A DNA stretch of 64,000 bases from Caulobacter sp. RHG1 (GTDB taxonomy: Bacteria; Pseudomonadota; Alphaproteobacteria; Caulobacterales; Caulobacteraceae): NCBI RefSeq assembly GCF_013181195.1, contig NZ_SMZP01000007.1, positions 62,001 through 126,000 of the forward strand. Direction: 5' to 3'. The position numbers and the translations under genes were made by a program. This document shows, piece by piece, positions 17,104 through 26,464 of the stretch; position 1 is the first letter of the stretch; each line of letters starts with the position of its first letter. The notes under the pieces are model-generated. The model did no database searches. It saw only the letters and a program-made list of their open reading frames with translations, and had not been told where the DNA came from.

Positions 17104-17664
17104 ATGAGCGCCAAGCCCCGCATCGAACGCGCCGCCCTGGAGGCCTTCGTCACCGAAGGCGTCGACGCGGCCACGACCAAGACCATCGCCGCCCGCGCCG
17201 GCGTCTCCGAGGGGGCGATCTATCGTCACTGGAAGAGCAAGGACGCTCTGGCCGTGGGCCTGTTCATGGACTGCCACCGGCGCCTGTCGACCTTGATCGG
17301 GGGTGAGGCCAACGCCGTCCAAGGCATCGAGGCCAAGGCCGAGGCTGTGGTTCGGGCCTATTGCGCGGTTGCCGACGAGGACTGGCTGCTGTTCTCCTTC
17401 CATCTGCTGCAGCTGCACCATTTCCTGCCCTACTACCAGGAGGACGGGCGCGACCCGGTCACCCTGGTCGAGGACATCATCAAGCGCGCCATGATGGATA
17501 TGCAGCTGCCGCCGGCCGATCCCCGGGTGCTGGCGGCCATGGCCATCGGGGTCATCACCCAGACCGCGCAGAACAAGGCTTATGGCCGCCTGGGCGACGA
17601 CGCCCTGTCGGTCCATGCTCCCCTGATGACCGCGGCCGTCAAGGCCGTGCTCTTCGCCCGCTAA
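17104..17664 (+). CDS. TetR/AcrR-family transcriptional regulator
   Basis: A 186-residue repressor-type protein. The N-terminal helix-turn-helix covers about 10-52 (AFVTEGVDAATTKTIAARAGVSEGAIYRHWKSKDAL), and the rest is the variable ligand-binding helical domain. The palindrome 30 bp upstream is a likely self-operator. The gene is followed after 15 bp by an acyltransferase gene, so it probably controls lipid or envelope functions and perhaps also the divergent GT9 unit. The inducer is unknown. Confidence 0.88.
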   Translation: MSAKPRIERAALEAFVTEGVDAATTKTIAARAGVSEGAIYRHWKSKDALAVGLFMDCHRRLSTLIGGEANAVQGIEAKAEAVVRAYCAVADEDWLLFSFHLLQLHHFLPYYQEDGRDPVTLVEDIIKRAMMDMQLPPADPRVLAAMAIGVITQTAQNKAYGRLGDDALSVHAPLMTAAVKAVLFAR

Positions 17665-17679
17665 CGAGGTCCCGAATTC

Positions 17680-18465
17680 ATGCGCAGCGCGCTGTTCAAC
17701 GCCTACTACTGGGTCCTGTCGATCTTCTACGGCCTGTCGGCGGCGCTGGCCGCGTTGGCGCCGGGCCGTGACGCGGTGACCTTCGTGCTGCGGCTCTACA
17801 GCAAGCGCATGCTGGCGACGCTGGACACGCTGGCCGGTGTGAAGGTGCAGTTGAAGGGGCTTGAGAACCTGCCGGCCGGCCCCTGCATCATCGCTGCCAA
17901 GCACCACAGCTGGGGCGACGGCTTCGTGATGTTCGCTCATGTCGACAACTTGAGCTTCGTGACCGGCGACCACCTGGAGAAGTTTCCGCTGGTCGGGGCG
18001 ATCCTGAAGAAGTTCGGGGCCATCGTCGTCGACAGCTGCGGCGGCCCAGAAGCCCGCGCCGCCCTCTCCAAGAGCGCCGCCCAGGTCGCGTCGGAAGGTC
18101 GTCGGATCCTGATCTATCCCGAGGGCCACCTGGCAGCGCCGGGCGAGCGGTTCCGTTATCGGTCGGGCGTGTACTTCATGAGCAAGGACTTCGACCTGCC
18201 TGTCGTGCCGGTGGCGACGAACCTGGGCTGCTTCTGGCGGCAGACCGAGAAGAAGAAGACACCCGGGACCGCCACCGTAGAGTTCCTGCCCGCCCTGCCC
18301 CAGGGCCTGGAGAAGGACGACTTCATGGCGCTGATGGAAGCGACCATTGAGGGCCGCACCAACGAACTCATCGCTCAGGCGCGCGGCGAACCTGTCCGAT
18401 CGTCAGTGTTGGTGGAATGGAACGGTCGAGAGAACGTGGCCAAGGCCGAGCCGGCGCGGGCCTAG
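17680..18465 (+). CDS. 1-acyl-sn-glycerol-3-phosphate acyltransferase (PlsC-like)
   Basis: A 261-residue membrane-associated acyltransferase of the PlsC family, which transfers an acyl chain to lysophosphatidic acid in phospholipid synthesis. His75-x4-Asp80 (HHSWGD) is the catalytic motif, and Pro-Glu-Gly at 147-149 (IYPEGH) forms the substrate-binding block. An N-terminal hydrophobic segment (about 8-28) anchors it. GAGGT precedes ATG 17680. It is probably co-transcribed with the TetR gene. Its stop overlaps the convergent small Cys-rich gene by 4 bp. Another lysophospholipid acyltransferase specificity is possible. Confidence 0.85.
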   Translation: MRSALFNAYYWVLSIFYGLSAALAALAPGRDAVTFVLRLYSKRMLATLDTLAGVKVQLKGLENLPAGPCIIAAKHHSWGDGFVMFAHVDNLSFVTGDHLEKFPLVGAILKKFGAIVVDSCGGPEARAALSKSAAQVASEGRRILIYPEGHLAAPGERFRYRSGVYFMSKDFDLPVVPVATNLGCFWRQTEKKKTPGTATVEFLPALPQGLEKDDFMALMEATIEGRTNELIAQARGEPVRSSVLVEWNGRENVAKAEPARA

Positions 18466-18662
18466 ACCTCGACGGGGCACTCCGCCGGAACGCCTGCGAA
18501 TGTGCCTTCAGCCCGGCGTTTGGCGAAATGGGTCTGGGCGCAGCCGCTGGAACACAGCAGGCCGGTGTCGGACCAGTAGAGCGGCGCATCGTCCTCGTGC
18601 TTGAAGCGCGGCGCGCCCCACGGCAGGCCACATTCGACGCAGGACGGGGTCTTGGCCAGCAT
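18462..18662 (-). CDS. Small cysteine-rich protein at the end of the suf operon
   Basis: A 66-residue protein whose ATG shares a base with the sufA stop (TGATG), so it is translationally coupled to the operon. It has Cys8-x2-Cys11, Cys37 and Cys41 spaced like a small metal-binding site, plus Cys62. The text between includes GLPWGAPRFKHEDDAPLYWSDTGLLCSSGC. I do not recognise a named family. The pattern suggests a zinc-ribbon-like or cluster-binding protein, inferred from cysteines and context only. Confidence 0.7.
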   Translation of the reverse strand: MLAKTPSCVECGLPWGAPRFKHEDDAPLYWSDTGLLCSSGCAQTHFAKRRAEGTFAGVPAECPVEV

Positions 18663-19054
18663 CAGTCCTGAACCTCGGCCGCCGGCTGGATCGTCACGCT
18701 CTCGCCGCAGCCGCAGGCGTCGGTTTCGTTCGGGTTGTTGAACACGAACTTCGACGACAGCTTGGTGGTCTCGTAGTCGATCTCGGTCCCGATCAGGAAC
18801 AGCACCGCCTTGGCGTCGATCAGGATGGTGACGTCCTTGTCCTCGACCACCTCGTCCAGCGGGGCCTTCTCGGCGGCGTATTCGAAGATGTACTCCGACC
18901 CCGCGCAGCCGCCGTTCTTCACGCCGACTCGCAGGCCGGCATAGGGCTTGTCGGCCCGGGCCATGATCTCCTTCACGCGCGCGGCCGCGGCGTCGGTCAG
19001 GGTGACGACCTTGGGGCGCGGGCGGCGGGGACGTGCGGTGATCGCGGTTTCCAT
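18662..19054 (-). CDS. sufA: SufA, A-type iron-sulfur carrier
   Basis: A 130-residue HesB/IscA-type protein that receives Fe-S clusters from the SufBCD scaffold and passes them to apoproteins. The three conserved cysteines are Cys50 (GGCAGSEYIF) and Cys114/Cys116 (ACGCG). An N-terminal extension rich in Pro and Arg (about 1-15) precedes the fold. I chose ATG 19054, since the longer frame upstream would overlap sufT with unrelated sequence. It lies 14 bp after sufT and overlaps the small Cys-rich gene. Confidence 0.92.
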   Translation of the reverse strand: METAITARPRRPRPKVVTLTDAAAARVKEIMARADKPYAGLRVGVKNGGCAGSEYIFEYAAEKAPLDEVVEDKDVTILIDAKAVLFLIGTEIDYETTKLSSKFVFNNPNETDACGCGESVTIQPAAEVQD

Positions 19055-19068
19055 GGCTTTCGAACCGA

Positions 19069-19428
19069 TCAGAACATGTTCAGTTGCAGCTTGGCTTCGT
19101 CGCTCATCCGCGAGGAATCCCACGGCGGCTCGAACACCAGCTCGACATTGCACGACTTCAGCCCGGGGATCTCCATGACCGCGTCGCGGACCCAGCCCGG
19201 CATTTCCCCCGCCACCGGGCAGCCCGGCGCGGTCAGGGTCATGTCGATGGCCACATCCTTGTCGTCGCTGACATCGACCTTGTAGATCAGGCCCAGCTCA
19301 TAGATGTCGACCGGGATTTCCGGGTCGTAGACGGACTTCAGCTTCTCGATCAGCAGGTCCGTCAGGCGGTTCAACTCGTCTTTCGACAGGGCCGAAACGG
19401 GTTCCGGAGAGGCGGCGGCGTCGGTCAT
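19069..19428 (-). CDS. sufT: SufT, MIP18-family Fe-S maturation protein
   Basis: A 119-residue protein with a MIP18/DUF59 domain (VYDPEIPVDIYELGLIYKVDV and MTLTAPGCPVAGEMP) as in SufT and PaaD, helper factors in Fe-S protein maturation. The conserved cysteine is in APGCP. ATG 19428 is chosen over an upstream in-frame TTG at 19440. It starts 9 bp after the sufS stop. It is probably translated as part of the same message as sufS and sufA. Confidence 0.9.
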   Translation of the reverse strand: MTDAAASPEPVSALSKDELNRLTDLLIEKLKSVYDPEIPVDIYELGLIYKVDVSDDKDVAIDMTLTAPGCPVAGEMPGWVRDAVMEIPGLKSCNVELVFEPPWDSSRMSDEAKLQLNMF

Positions 19429-19436
19429 CGTCAGGC

Positions 19437-20651
19437 TCAACTAAAGAAACTGCGGGCCTTGGCCAGCGCGTCCACGAACGCGTCGGCCTCGGCCTCTGTG
19501 TTATATAGGGCGAAGGAGGCGCGCGCGCTCGACGTTACGCCGAAACGGCGCATCAGCGGCTCCGCGCAATGGGTTCCGGCGCGGACGGCGACACCGTAGC
19601 GGTCCAGAACCTGGGCGATATCGTGGGCGTGAGCGCCCTCGACCGTGAACGACAGCACCGCGCCCTTGCCGGGGGCCTCGCCCAGGATCCGCACGCCGTT
19701 GACGCCGCGCAACTGCTCGGCGACGCGCTCATAGAGGGCGTGCTCATGGGCGAAGATGGCGTCGCGATCCAGGCCGTTCAGCCACTCGATCGCCGCGCCC
19801 AGGCCGACGGCCTCCAGAATCGCCGGGGTGCCGGCCTCGAAGCGATGCGGCGGATCGGCATAGGTGATGCGATCCATCGACACCGAGCCGATCATCTCGC
19901 CGCCGCCCTGATAAGGCGGCAGGGCCGCCAGGCGCTCGGCCTTGCCGTAGAGCACGCCGATCCCCGTGGGGCCGTACAGCTTGTGGCCGGAGAAGACGTA
20001 GAAGTCGACGTCCAGGGCTTTGACGTCGACCTTGGCGTGGACGATGGCCTGGCAACCGTCCAGCAGCACCGGCGCGCCGGCCGCATGGGCCAGGCGGACG
20101 ATCTCGGCCACGTCGTTGACCGTGCCCAGCACGTTCGACATGTGGGTGACGGCGACCATCTTGGTCTTCGCCGACAGCAGGCCCTTGAAGGCCTCCATGT
20201 CGAGGCGGCCGTCGTCGAGCACCGGAATGAACCTCAGCACCACGCCCTTGCGCTCACGCAGGAAGTGCCACGGCACGATGTTGGCGTGGTGCTCCATCTC
20301 GGAGATCACGATCTCGTCGCCGGCTTCCAGCGACTGGCCGAACGACGACGCGACCAGGTTCACCGCCTCGGTGGCGCTCTTGGTCCAGACGACTTCATTG
20401 GTGTCGGCGTTGATGAAGCGCGCAACGGTTTCGCGCGCCTTTTCATAGGCTTCCGTCGTTTCGTTGGCCAACGTGTGCAGGCCGCGGTGGACGTTGGCGT
20501 ACGAAGTGCGAGCCAGGCCGACCATGGTGTCCAGCACCACGTCCGGCTTCTGGGCGCTGGCGGCGCTGTCCAGATAGATCAGCGGCTTACCGTGCACGGT
20601 GCGCTGCAGGATCGGGAACTGGGCGCGGATCGCCGCGATATCCAGAGCCAT
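19437..20651 (-). CDS. sufS: SufS, group II cysteine desulfurase
   Basis: A 404-residue PLP enzyme that takes sulfur from cysteine for Fe-S cluster assembly. Lys224 (in FSGHKLYGPTG) forms the Schiff base, and Cys362 (in AGTHCAEPLMRR) is the persulfide cysteine in the SufS-type context. ATG 20651 overlaps the last base of the sufD stop. A second desulfurase gene of different type lies at the head of the same operon. No SufE-like partner is visible in the operon; one may be encoded elsewhere. Confidence 0.96.
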   Translation of the reverse strand: MALDIAAIRAQFPILQRTVHGKPLIYLDSAASAQKPDVVLDTMVGLARTSYANVHRGLHTLANETTEAYEKARETVARFINADTNEVVWTKSATEAVNLVASSFGQSLEAGDEIVISEMEHHANIVPWHFLRERKGVVLRFIPVLDDGRLDMEAFKGLLSAKTKMVAVTHMSNVLGTVNDVAEIVRLAHAAGAPVLLDGCQAIVHAKVDVKALDVDFYVFSGHKLYGPTGIGVLYGKAERLAALPPYQGGGEMIGSVSMDRITYADPPHRFEAGTPAILEAVGLGAAIEWLNGLDRDAIFAHEHALYERVAEQLRGVNGVRILGEAPGKGAVLSFTVEGAHAHDIAQVLDRYGVAVRAGTHCAEPLMRRFGVTSSARASFALYNTEAEADAFVDALAKARSFFS

Positions 20652-21679
20652 CAGCGGACACCGCCCAGCTTGTGCGCGACCCAGGCGGCGGCGATCTCGC
20701 GCGCGCCCTCGTGCTCGATGCGGTCGACCACTTCACCGACGAAGGCTTCGGTCAGCATGGCCTTGGCCTCGACCTCGGGGATGCCGCGCTGTTCGGCGTA
20801 GAACAGGGCGTTCTCGTCCAGGGCGCCGATCGTGTTGCCGTGCGCACAGGAGACGTCGTCGGCGAAGATCAGAAGCTCGGGCTTGGCGTCGATCTCGGCC
20901 TTGTCCGACAGGATCAGGGCATGGTGGCCCATGCGCGCGTCAGTCTGGTCAGCGCCCTGCGCCACCACGATGCGGCCCTGGAAGACGCCGCGGGCCTGGT
21001 CGGCAGCCATGCCCTTGGTCAGCTGGCTGGTAATCCCGTCGACGCCGGCGTGGGTGACGACCGTGGTCTGGTCGGCGTGGCGCTGGCCATCCAGCAGATA
21101 GACGCCGTCCAGTCGAACCTGCGCATGGGCGCCGGGATGGTTGACGCGGGTCTCGATCCGTTGGCGACGCGCGCCGCCGGTCAGGACGGTCTGGGCGTAG
21201 CGAGCGCCGGGCGCGAGCACGACTTCGGCGGTGACGACATTGACCGCCTCGGCGTCGTCCTCGACTAACACGATGCGCTCGACGAAGGCGCCTTCGCCCA
21301 CGGCGATGTCCAGCAGGACGTCCGACACGTAACCCGAGGCGCGGCCTTCGTGGCTTTCCAGCAAGACCAGGGTCTCGCCGGCCTTGACGACCAGGCTATG
21401 GCTCGCGCCCTGCGAGGCCTTGTCGGCCAGGGCGACGAAACGCAGCGCCACGACGCCCGAAGCGGCTTCGGCGTCCGCGACACGGCGGCCGTTGACGAAC
21501 AGGGTCTCGGTCTCGGCCAGGCCCGCGAACGGACTAGCCGGGATCTTGCCGTCATGCGCCGGCGCGGCGGGCGGCAGCGTCCGCAGCAGCCCGCGCAGGT
21601 CGGTCCAGCGCCAGTCCTCGTCGCGCCGCGAGGGCAGCGCGGTCAGGTCGCCGGTCTTGAGGGCGGTCGAAAGGGTCAA
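20651..21679 (-). CDS. sufD: SufD, Fe-S scaffold subunit
   Basis: A 342-residue SufBD-fold protein that pairs with SufB in the SufB-C2-D scaffold. The N-terminus carries the RRDEDWRWTDLRGLL segment typical of SufD. The C-terminal beta-helix region includes DDVSCAHGNTIGALDENALFYAEQRGIPEVEAKAMLTEAF. It starts with TTG at 21679, overlapping the sufC stop as TTGA, with GGAG 7 nt upstream. SufD is the least conserved part of the complex, and the assignment rests on the C-terminal motifs plus operon order. Confidence 0.93.
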   Translation of the reverse strand: MTLSTALKTGDLTALPSRRDEDWRWTDLRGLLRTLPPAAPAHDGKIPASPFAGLAETETLFVNGRRVADAEAASGVVALRFVALADKASQGASHSLVVKAGETLVLLESHEGRASGYVSDVLLDIAVGEGAFVERIVLVEDDAEAVNVVTAEVVLAPGARYAQTVLTGGARRQRIETRVNHPGAHAQVRLDGVYLLDGQRHADQTTVVTHAGVDGITSQLTKGMAADQARGVFQGRIVVAQGADQTDARMGHHALILSDKAEIDAKPELLIFADDVSCAHGNTIGALDENALFYAEQRGIPEVEAKAMLTEAFVGEVVDRIEHEGAREIAAAWVAHKLGGVR

Positions 21680-22425
21680 GCCGCCACTCCGACGTAGCGG
21701 TCGTAACCCTCGGCTTCCAGCTGCAGGGCCAGTTCCGGACCGCCCGAGGCGACGATGCGGCCCGCGGCCAGGACGTGCACCTTGTCGGGTTTGATGTAGT
21801 CCAGCAGGCGCTGATAGTGGGTGATCACCAGCATGCCGCGCTCAGGGCTGCGCAGGGCGTTGACGCCTTCGGAGACGATCTTCAGGGCGTCGATGTCCAG
21901 GCCGCTGTCGGTCTCGTCCAGGATCAGGAACTTGGGCGACAGCATGGACATCTGGAAGATCTCCATCCGCTTCTTCTCGCCGCCCGAGAAGCCGACGTTC
22001 AGGCCGCGCTTGAGCATGTCGAAGTCGATCTTCAGCGCCGCCGCCTTCTCCTTGGCCAGCTTCAGGAAGGCTGGGGCGGCGATCTCGTCCTCGCCGCGCG
22101 CGCGGCGCTGGGCGTTCAGCGCGGTGCGGATGAAGGTCAGGGCCGGAACGCCAGGGATTTCAAGCGGATACTGGAAAGATAGAAACAAGCCCTTCGCGGC
22201 CCGTTCGTTCGGCTCCAGCGCCAGCAGATCATCGCCGTTCAGCGCCGCCGAGCCCTCGGTGACCTCATAGCCGCCACGGCCGCTGAGCACGTAGGACAGG
22301 GTGGACTTGCCGGCCCCGTTCGGGCCCATGATCGCATGGACCTCGCCCGCCGGAACGTCCAGCGTGACGCCCTTCAGGATCGGCTTGTCCTCGACGCGGG
22401 CGTGCAGGTTGTTGATAGAAAGCAT
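21676..22425 (-). CDS. sufC: SufC, ABC-type ATPase of the Fe-S scaffold
   Basis: A 249-residue ATPase that drives rearrangement of the SufBCD complex. Walker A is GPNGAGKS with Lys40. The signature FSGGEKKR spans 146-153. Walker B and the D-loop are LILDETDSGLD (167-177), the DETDSGLD form being characteristic of SufC. ATG 22425 directly follows the sufB stop. Confidence 0.97.
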   Translation of the reverse strand: MLSINNLHARVEDKPILKGVTLDVPAGEVHAIMGPNGAGKSTLSYVLSGRGGYEVTEGSAALNGDDLLALEPNERAAKGLFLSFQYPLEIPGVPALTFIRTALNAQRRARGEDEIAAPAFLKLAKEKAAALKIDFDMLKRGLNVGFSGGEKKRMEIFQMSMLSPKFLILDETDSGLDIDALKIVSEGVNALRSPERGMLVITHYQRLLDYIKPDKVHVLAAGRIVASGGPELALQLEAEGYDRYVGVAA

Positions 22426-23894
<1,469 letters not shown>

Positions 23895-23895
<1 letters not shown>

Positions 23896-25034
23896 TACGC
23901 CACCTCCCGGCGCCGGGCGCCGATACGCTTCCAGGCGGCGAGCCAGGCGTCGCCACACTTTATCCAATCCGCTTCGGTGCTGGCCCATCCGCCGCTCACT
24001 CTGAGAGCGTAAGGAGCCAGATCCGAGCGGCCCATGGCCTCGACCACACGGCTGGCCTTGACCTTGCCCGACGAGCAGGCGCTGCCGGCGCTGACCATCA
24101 CGCCCGCCAGATCCAGGTTCATGACCTGCACCTCGGAGCCGAAGCCTTCGCCGGCGAAACAGAGGGTTTGGGGCAGGCGTTGCGCGCCCTCCCCGAGCAC
24201 GACCGCGCCTTCCGCCTTGAGCCGGAAGGCCAAGGCGTCGCGCCAGTGGCCCTGTTCGGCCAGGGAGGCAAGGCCTTCTGGGGCGGCGAGCGCGGCCGCG
24301 CCGAAGGCGGCGATGCCCGCCACGTTCTCGGTGCCGGCCCGGCGACCACGTTCCTGGCCGCCGCCATGTTGGCGACGGGTGACGGCGGCGCGCGTGCCGG
24401 CGACCAGGGCGCCGACGCCTTGAGGGCCGCCCAGCTTGTGCGCCGACAGCGCCATGGTGTCGGCGCCGAGGCCGGAGAAATCGATGGCGATCTTGCCGGC
24501 CGCCTGGACGGCGTCGACATGCAGCCAGCTCTCGTGGGCGCGGACCAGGGCCGAAGCCTCAGCCACCGGCTGGATGACGCCCGTCTCGTTGTTGGCCAGC
24601 ATCAGGCAGACCAGGGCCTTGCCGGGCGTTTCGAGCGCTTGGGCCAGCCAGGCGAGATCGGCCACGCCATTGCTGTCGACGGGCAGGATCTCGACCGGCA
24701 AGCCGGAAACCTTGGCGGTCTCGACCACGGCGTCGTGCTCGACGGCGCTGATGATGATGCGCTGAACGCCTGCGGCCTTGGCGCTGTCGATGGCCAGGGC
24801 GTTGGCCTCGGTGCCGCCGCTGACGAAGGTCACAGAACCGGCCGGCACGCCGACCAAGGCGCCGACCTGGGCGCGGGCGCGTTCGACGACATCACGCGCG
24901 GCGCGGCCGGCGGCGTGGACGGACGAGGGATTGGCCGGGCTCTCCAGGGCGCGCAGCAGCGCCTCACGCGCTTCCGGCCTCAAAGGGGCCGTGGCGTTAT
25001 AGTCGAGATAGACCGATGTGCGGTTGATGCTCAC
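23895..25034 (-). CDS. Class V aminotransferase, IscS/NifS-type cysteine desulfurase
   Basis: A 379-residue PLP-dependent cysteine desulfurase of the IscS/NifS group, distinct from SufS downstream. It begins [15 protein letters not shown]. Lys200 (in [11 protein letters not shown]) is the PLP lysine. Cys320 lies in [10 protein letters not shown], the flexible active-site loop of group I desulfurases. GTG 25034 overlaps the iscR stop as GTGA. It probably feeds sulfur to the Suf scaffold or to tRNA thiolation, and the presence of two desulfurases in one operon suggests divided labour. The symbol iscS would fit, but there is no iscU here. Confidence 0.9.
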
Positions 25035-25507
25035 TCGGCCGCCATCTCCATGGGGCGACCGCCGATGGCGCCTTGCGGGCGCAGTTCGCCCTTCAGCACA
25101 TCGGCGACCGACACGCTGGCCAGGTAGCCGTGGATCTGCCGGCCCATCTCTTCCCACAGGTCGTGGGTCATGCAGCGTTCGCCGCCGGCCATGCAGCCCT
25201 TGGCCTGGTTCTTCGACAGGCCGCAGCGGGTGGCGCGCAGGGGTTCGTCGACCGCCAGCACGATGTCGGCGATGAAGGTCTCGGTGGCCTTGCGGGCCAG
25301 GCGATAGCCGCCGCCGGGGCCGCGGGCGCTGATCACCAGGCCCTTGCGGCGCAGGCGCGCGAACAGCTGCTCCAGATAGGAGAGCGAGATTTGCTGGCGC
25401 GCGGCGATCTCGGCCAGGGCCACGGCCCGGCCCTCGCTTTCGTCCTGGCGCTTGGCCAGGTCGGTCATCGCCATGACCGCGTAACGTCCCTTGGTGCTCA
25501 GGCGCAT
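25031..25507 (-). CDS. iscR: IscR-type Rrf2-family regulator
   Basis: A 158-residue Fe-S-sensing transcription factor. The winged helix covers about 1-80 (MRLSTKGRYAVMAMTDLA, then ISLSYLEQLFARLRRKGLV). Cluster ligand candidates are Cys95, Cys105, Cys112 and His115 in a loop with spacing x9-x6-x2, close to the C-x5-C-x5-C-x2-H of E. coli IscR. AAGGGG stands 7 nt before ATG 25507. As first gene of the suf operon it is expected to repress its own promoter when iron and sulfur suffice. Other Rrf2 regulators such as RirA differ in this cysteine spacing and lack the downstream suf genes only sometimes, so RirA remains an alternative. Confidence 0.88.
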   Translation of the reverse strand: MRLSTKGRYAVMAMTDLAKRQDESEGRAVALAEIAARQQISLSYLEQLFARLRRKGLVISARGPGGGYRLARKATETFIADIVLAVDEPLRATRCGLSKNQAKGCMAGGERCMTHDLWEEMGRQIHGYLASVSVADVLKGELRPQGAIGGRPMEMAAE

Positions 25508-25602
25508 CGCCTTACCCCTTGCAGATTCCGCGCGCATCGGCTTTTGCGTGTGCTACAAGCCGCGACTTCGCGCGCGGGCCCTCCAGCCCGCGAACTGGTT
25601 GC

Positions 25603-25631
25603 GATCTAGGAAGACCAAGCGCAGTAGTCAA
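25603..25631 (-). promoter_or_regulatory. Promoter of the iscR-suf operon with an IscR half-site
   Basis: On the minus strand TTGACT (25631-25626) is followed after 17 nt by TAGATC (25608-25603), giving a leader of about 90 nt before iscR. The -35 is embedded in ATACTTGACTA, which fits the left half of the E. coli type 1 IscR consensus at every position. The right half is not recognisable. Confidence 0.6.
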
Positions 25632-25688
25632 GTATTCGACGACCCAAATCGTCGGACGACGGACCGCTGACGAGCTCAAGGGAACGAC

Positions 25689-26339
25689 ATGCCTGATGTG
25701 ATTTTGACCGGCGCGTCTGGGCGGATCGAAGGCCGCTATTCTCCGGGCAAGACCGAGACGGCGCCGATCGCGCTGATCCTGCACCCGCACCCCAAGGCCG
25801 GCGGTCACATGAACCACCCGGTTTCTGTGCAGCTGTATCACCTGTTCATGAAGCGCGGTTTCGCGACCCTGCGCTTCAATTTCCGCGGCGTCGGCCGTAG
25901 CCAGGGTGAGTTCGACGCCGGCATCGGCGAGCTGGCCGACGCAGCCACGGCGCTGGACTGGCTGCAGACTTCCAACCCGGCCGCCAGCCAGACCTGGGTC
26001 GCCGGCTTCGACTTCGGCGCCTATATCGGCATGCAGCTGCTGATGCGCCGTCCGGAAACGGACGGCTTCATCTCGGTGTCGCCGCCGACCAATATGTACG
26101 ACTTCAGCTTCCTGGCCCCCTGCCCGGCCTCGGGCCTGTTCCTCACGGGCTCGGCCGACACCATCACCCCGCCCGTCGAGGTGGAGCGCGTGGTCACCAA
26201 GCTGCGGACCCAGAAGGGCATCACGATCGACTACGAGGTCATCGACAAGGCCACCCACTTCTGGGCCGAACACCTGCCCAGCGTCGAGAAGAGCGTCAGC
26301 GACTATCTCGACAAGCGCCTGGCGGAAAACCCGATCTAG
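25689..26339 (+). CDS. Alpha/beta-hydrolase-fold protein with Asp at the nucleophile elbow
   Basis: A 216-residue alpha/beta hydrolase of the small COG2945-like group. The oxyanion region is LILHPHPKAGGHMNHPV (30-45). The strand-turn motif after RFNFRGVGRSQG is AGFDFGAYIG (105-114), where the usual Ser of G-x-S-x-G is Asp108. A candidate acid (SADTITPP) and histidine (ATHFWAE) follow in order. The Asp could be the nucleophile, as in haloalkane dehalogenases and epoxide hydrolases, or the protein may not be an esterase. GGGAA precedes ATG 25689. It is divergent from iscR and ends at a clear terminator. The substrate is unknown. Confidence 0.8.
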   Translation: MPDVILTGASGRIEGRYSPGKTETAPIALILHPHPKAGGHMNHPVSVQLYHLFMKRGFATLRFNFRGVGRSQGEFDAGIGELADAATALDWLQTSNPAASQTWVAGFDFGAYIGMQLLMRRPETDGFISVSPPTNMYDFSFLAPCPASGLFLTGSADTITPPVEVERVVTKLRTQKGITIDYEVIDKATHFWAEHLPSVEKSVSDYLDKRLAENPI

Positions 26340-26350
26340 ACGACGTTTTG

Positions 26351-26378
26351 AAGGCCTCCCTCCGGGGAGGCCTTTTTC
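26351..26378 (+). terminator. Intrinsic terminator of the hydrolase gene
   Basis: AAGGCCTCCC (26351-26360) pairs with GGGAGGCCTT (26365-26374) around TCCG, followed by a T run. It is 11 bp past the stop. Confidence 0.92.
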
Positions 26379-26464
26379 ATTGTGCGGTGCAGAACAAGCC
26401 CCTGGCGTAACGTCGATCTCGCGCCTATGTTTTCATCGATTGATGAATATCAAGCGAGGCGGTG

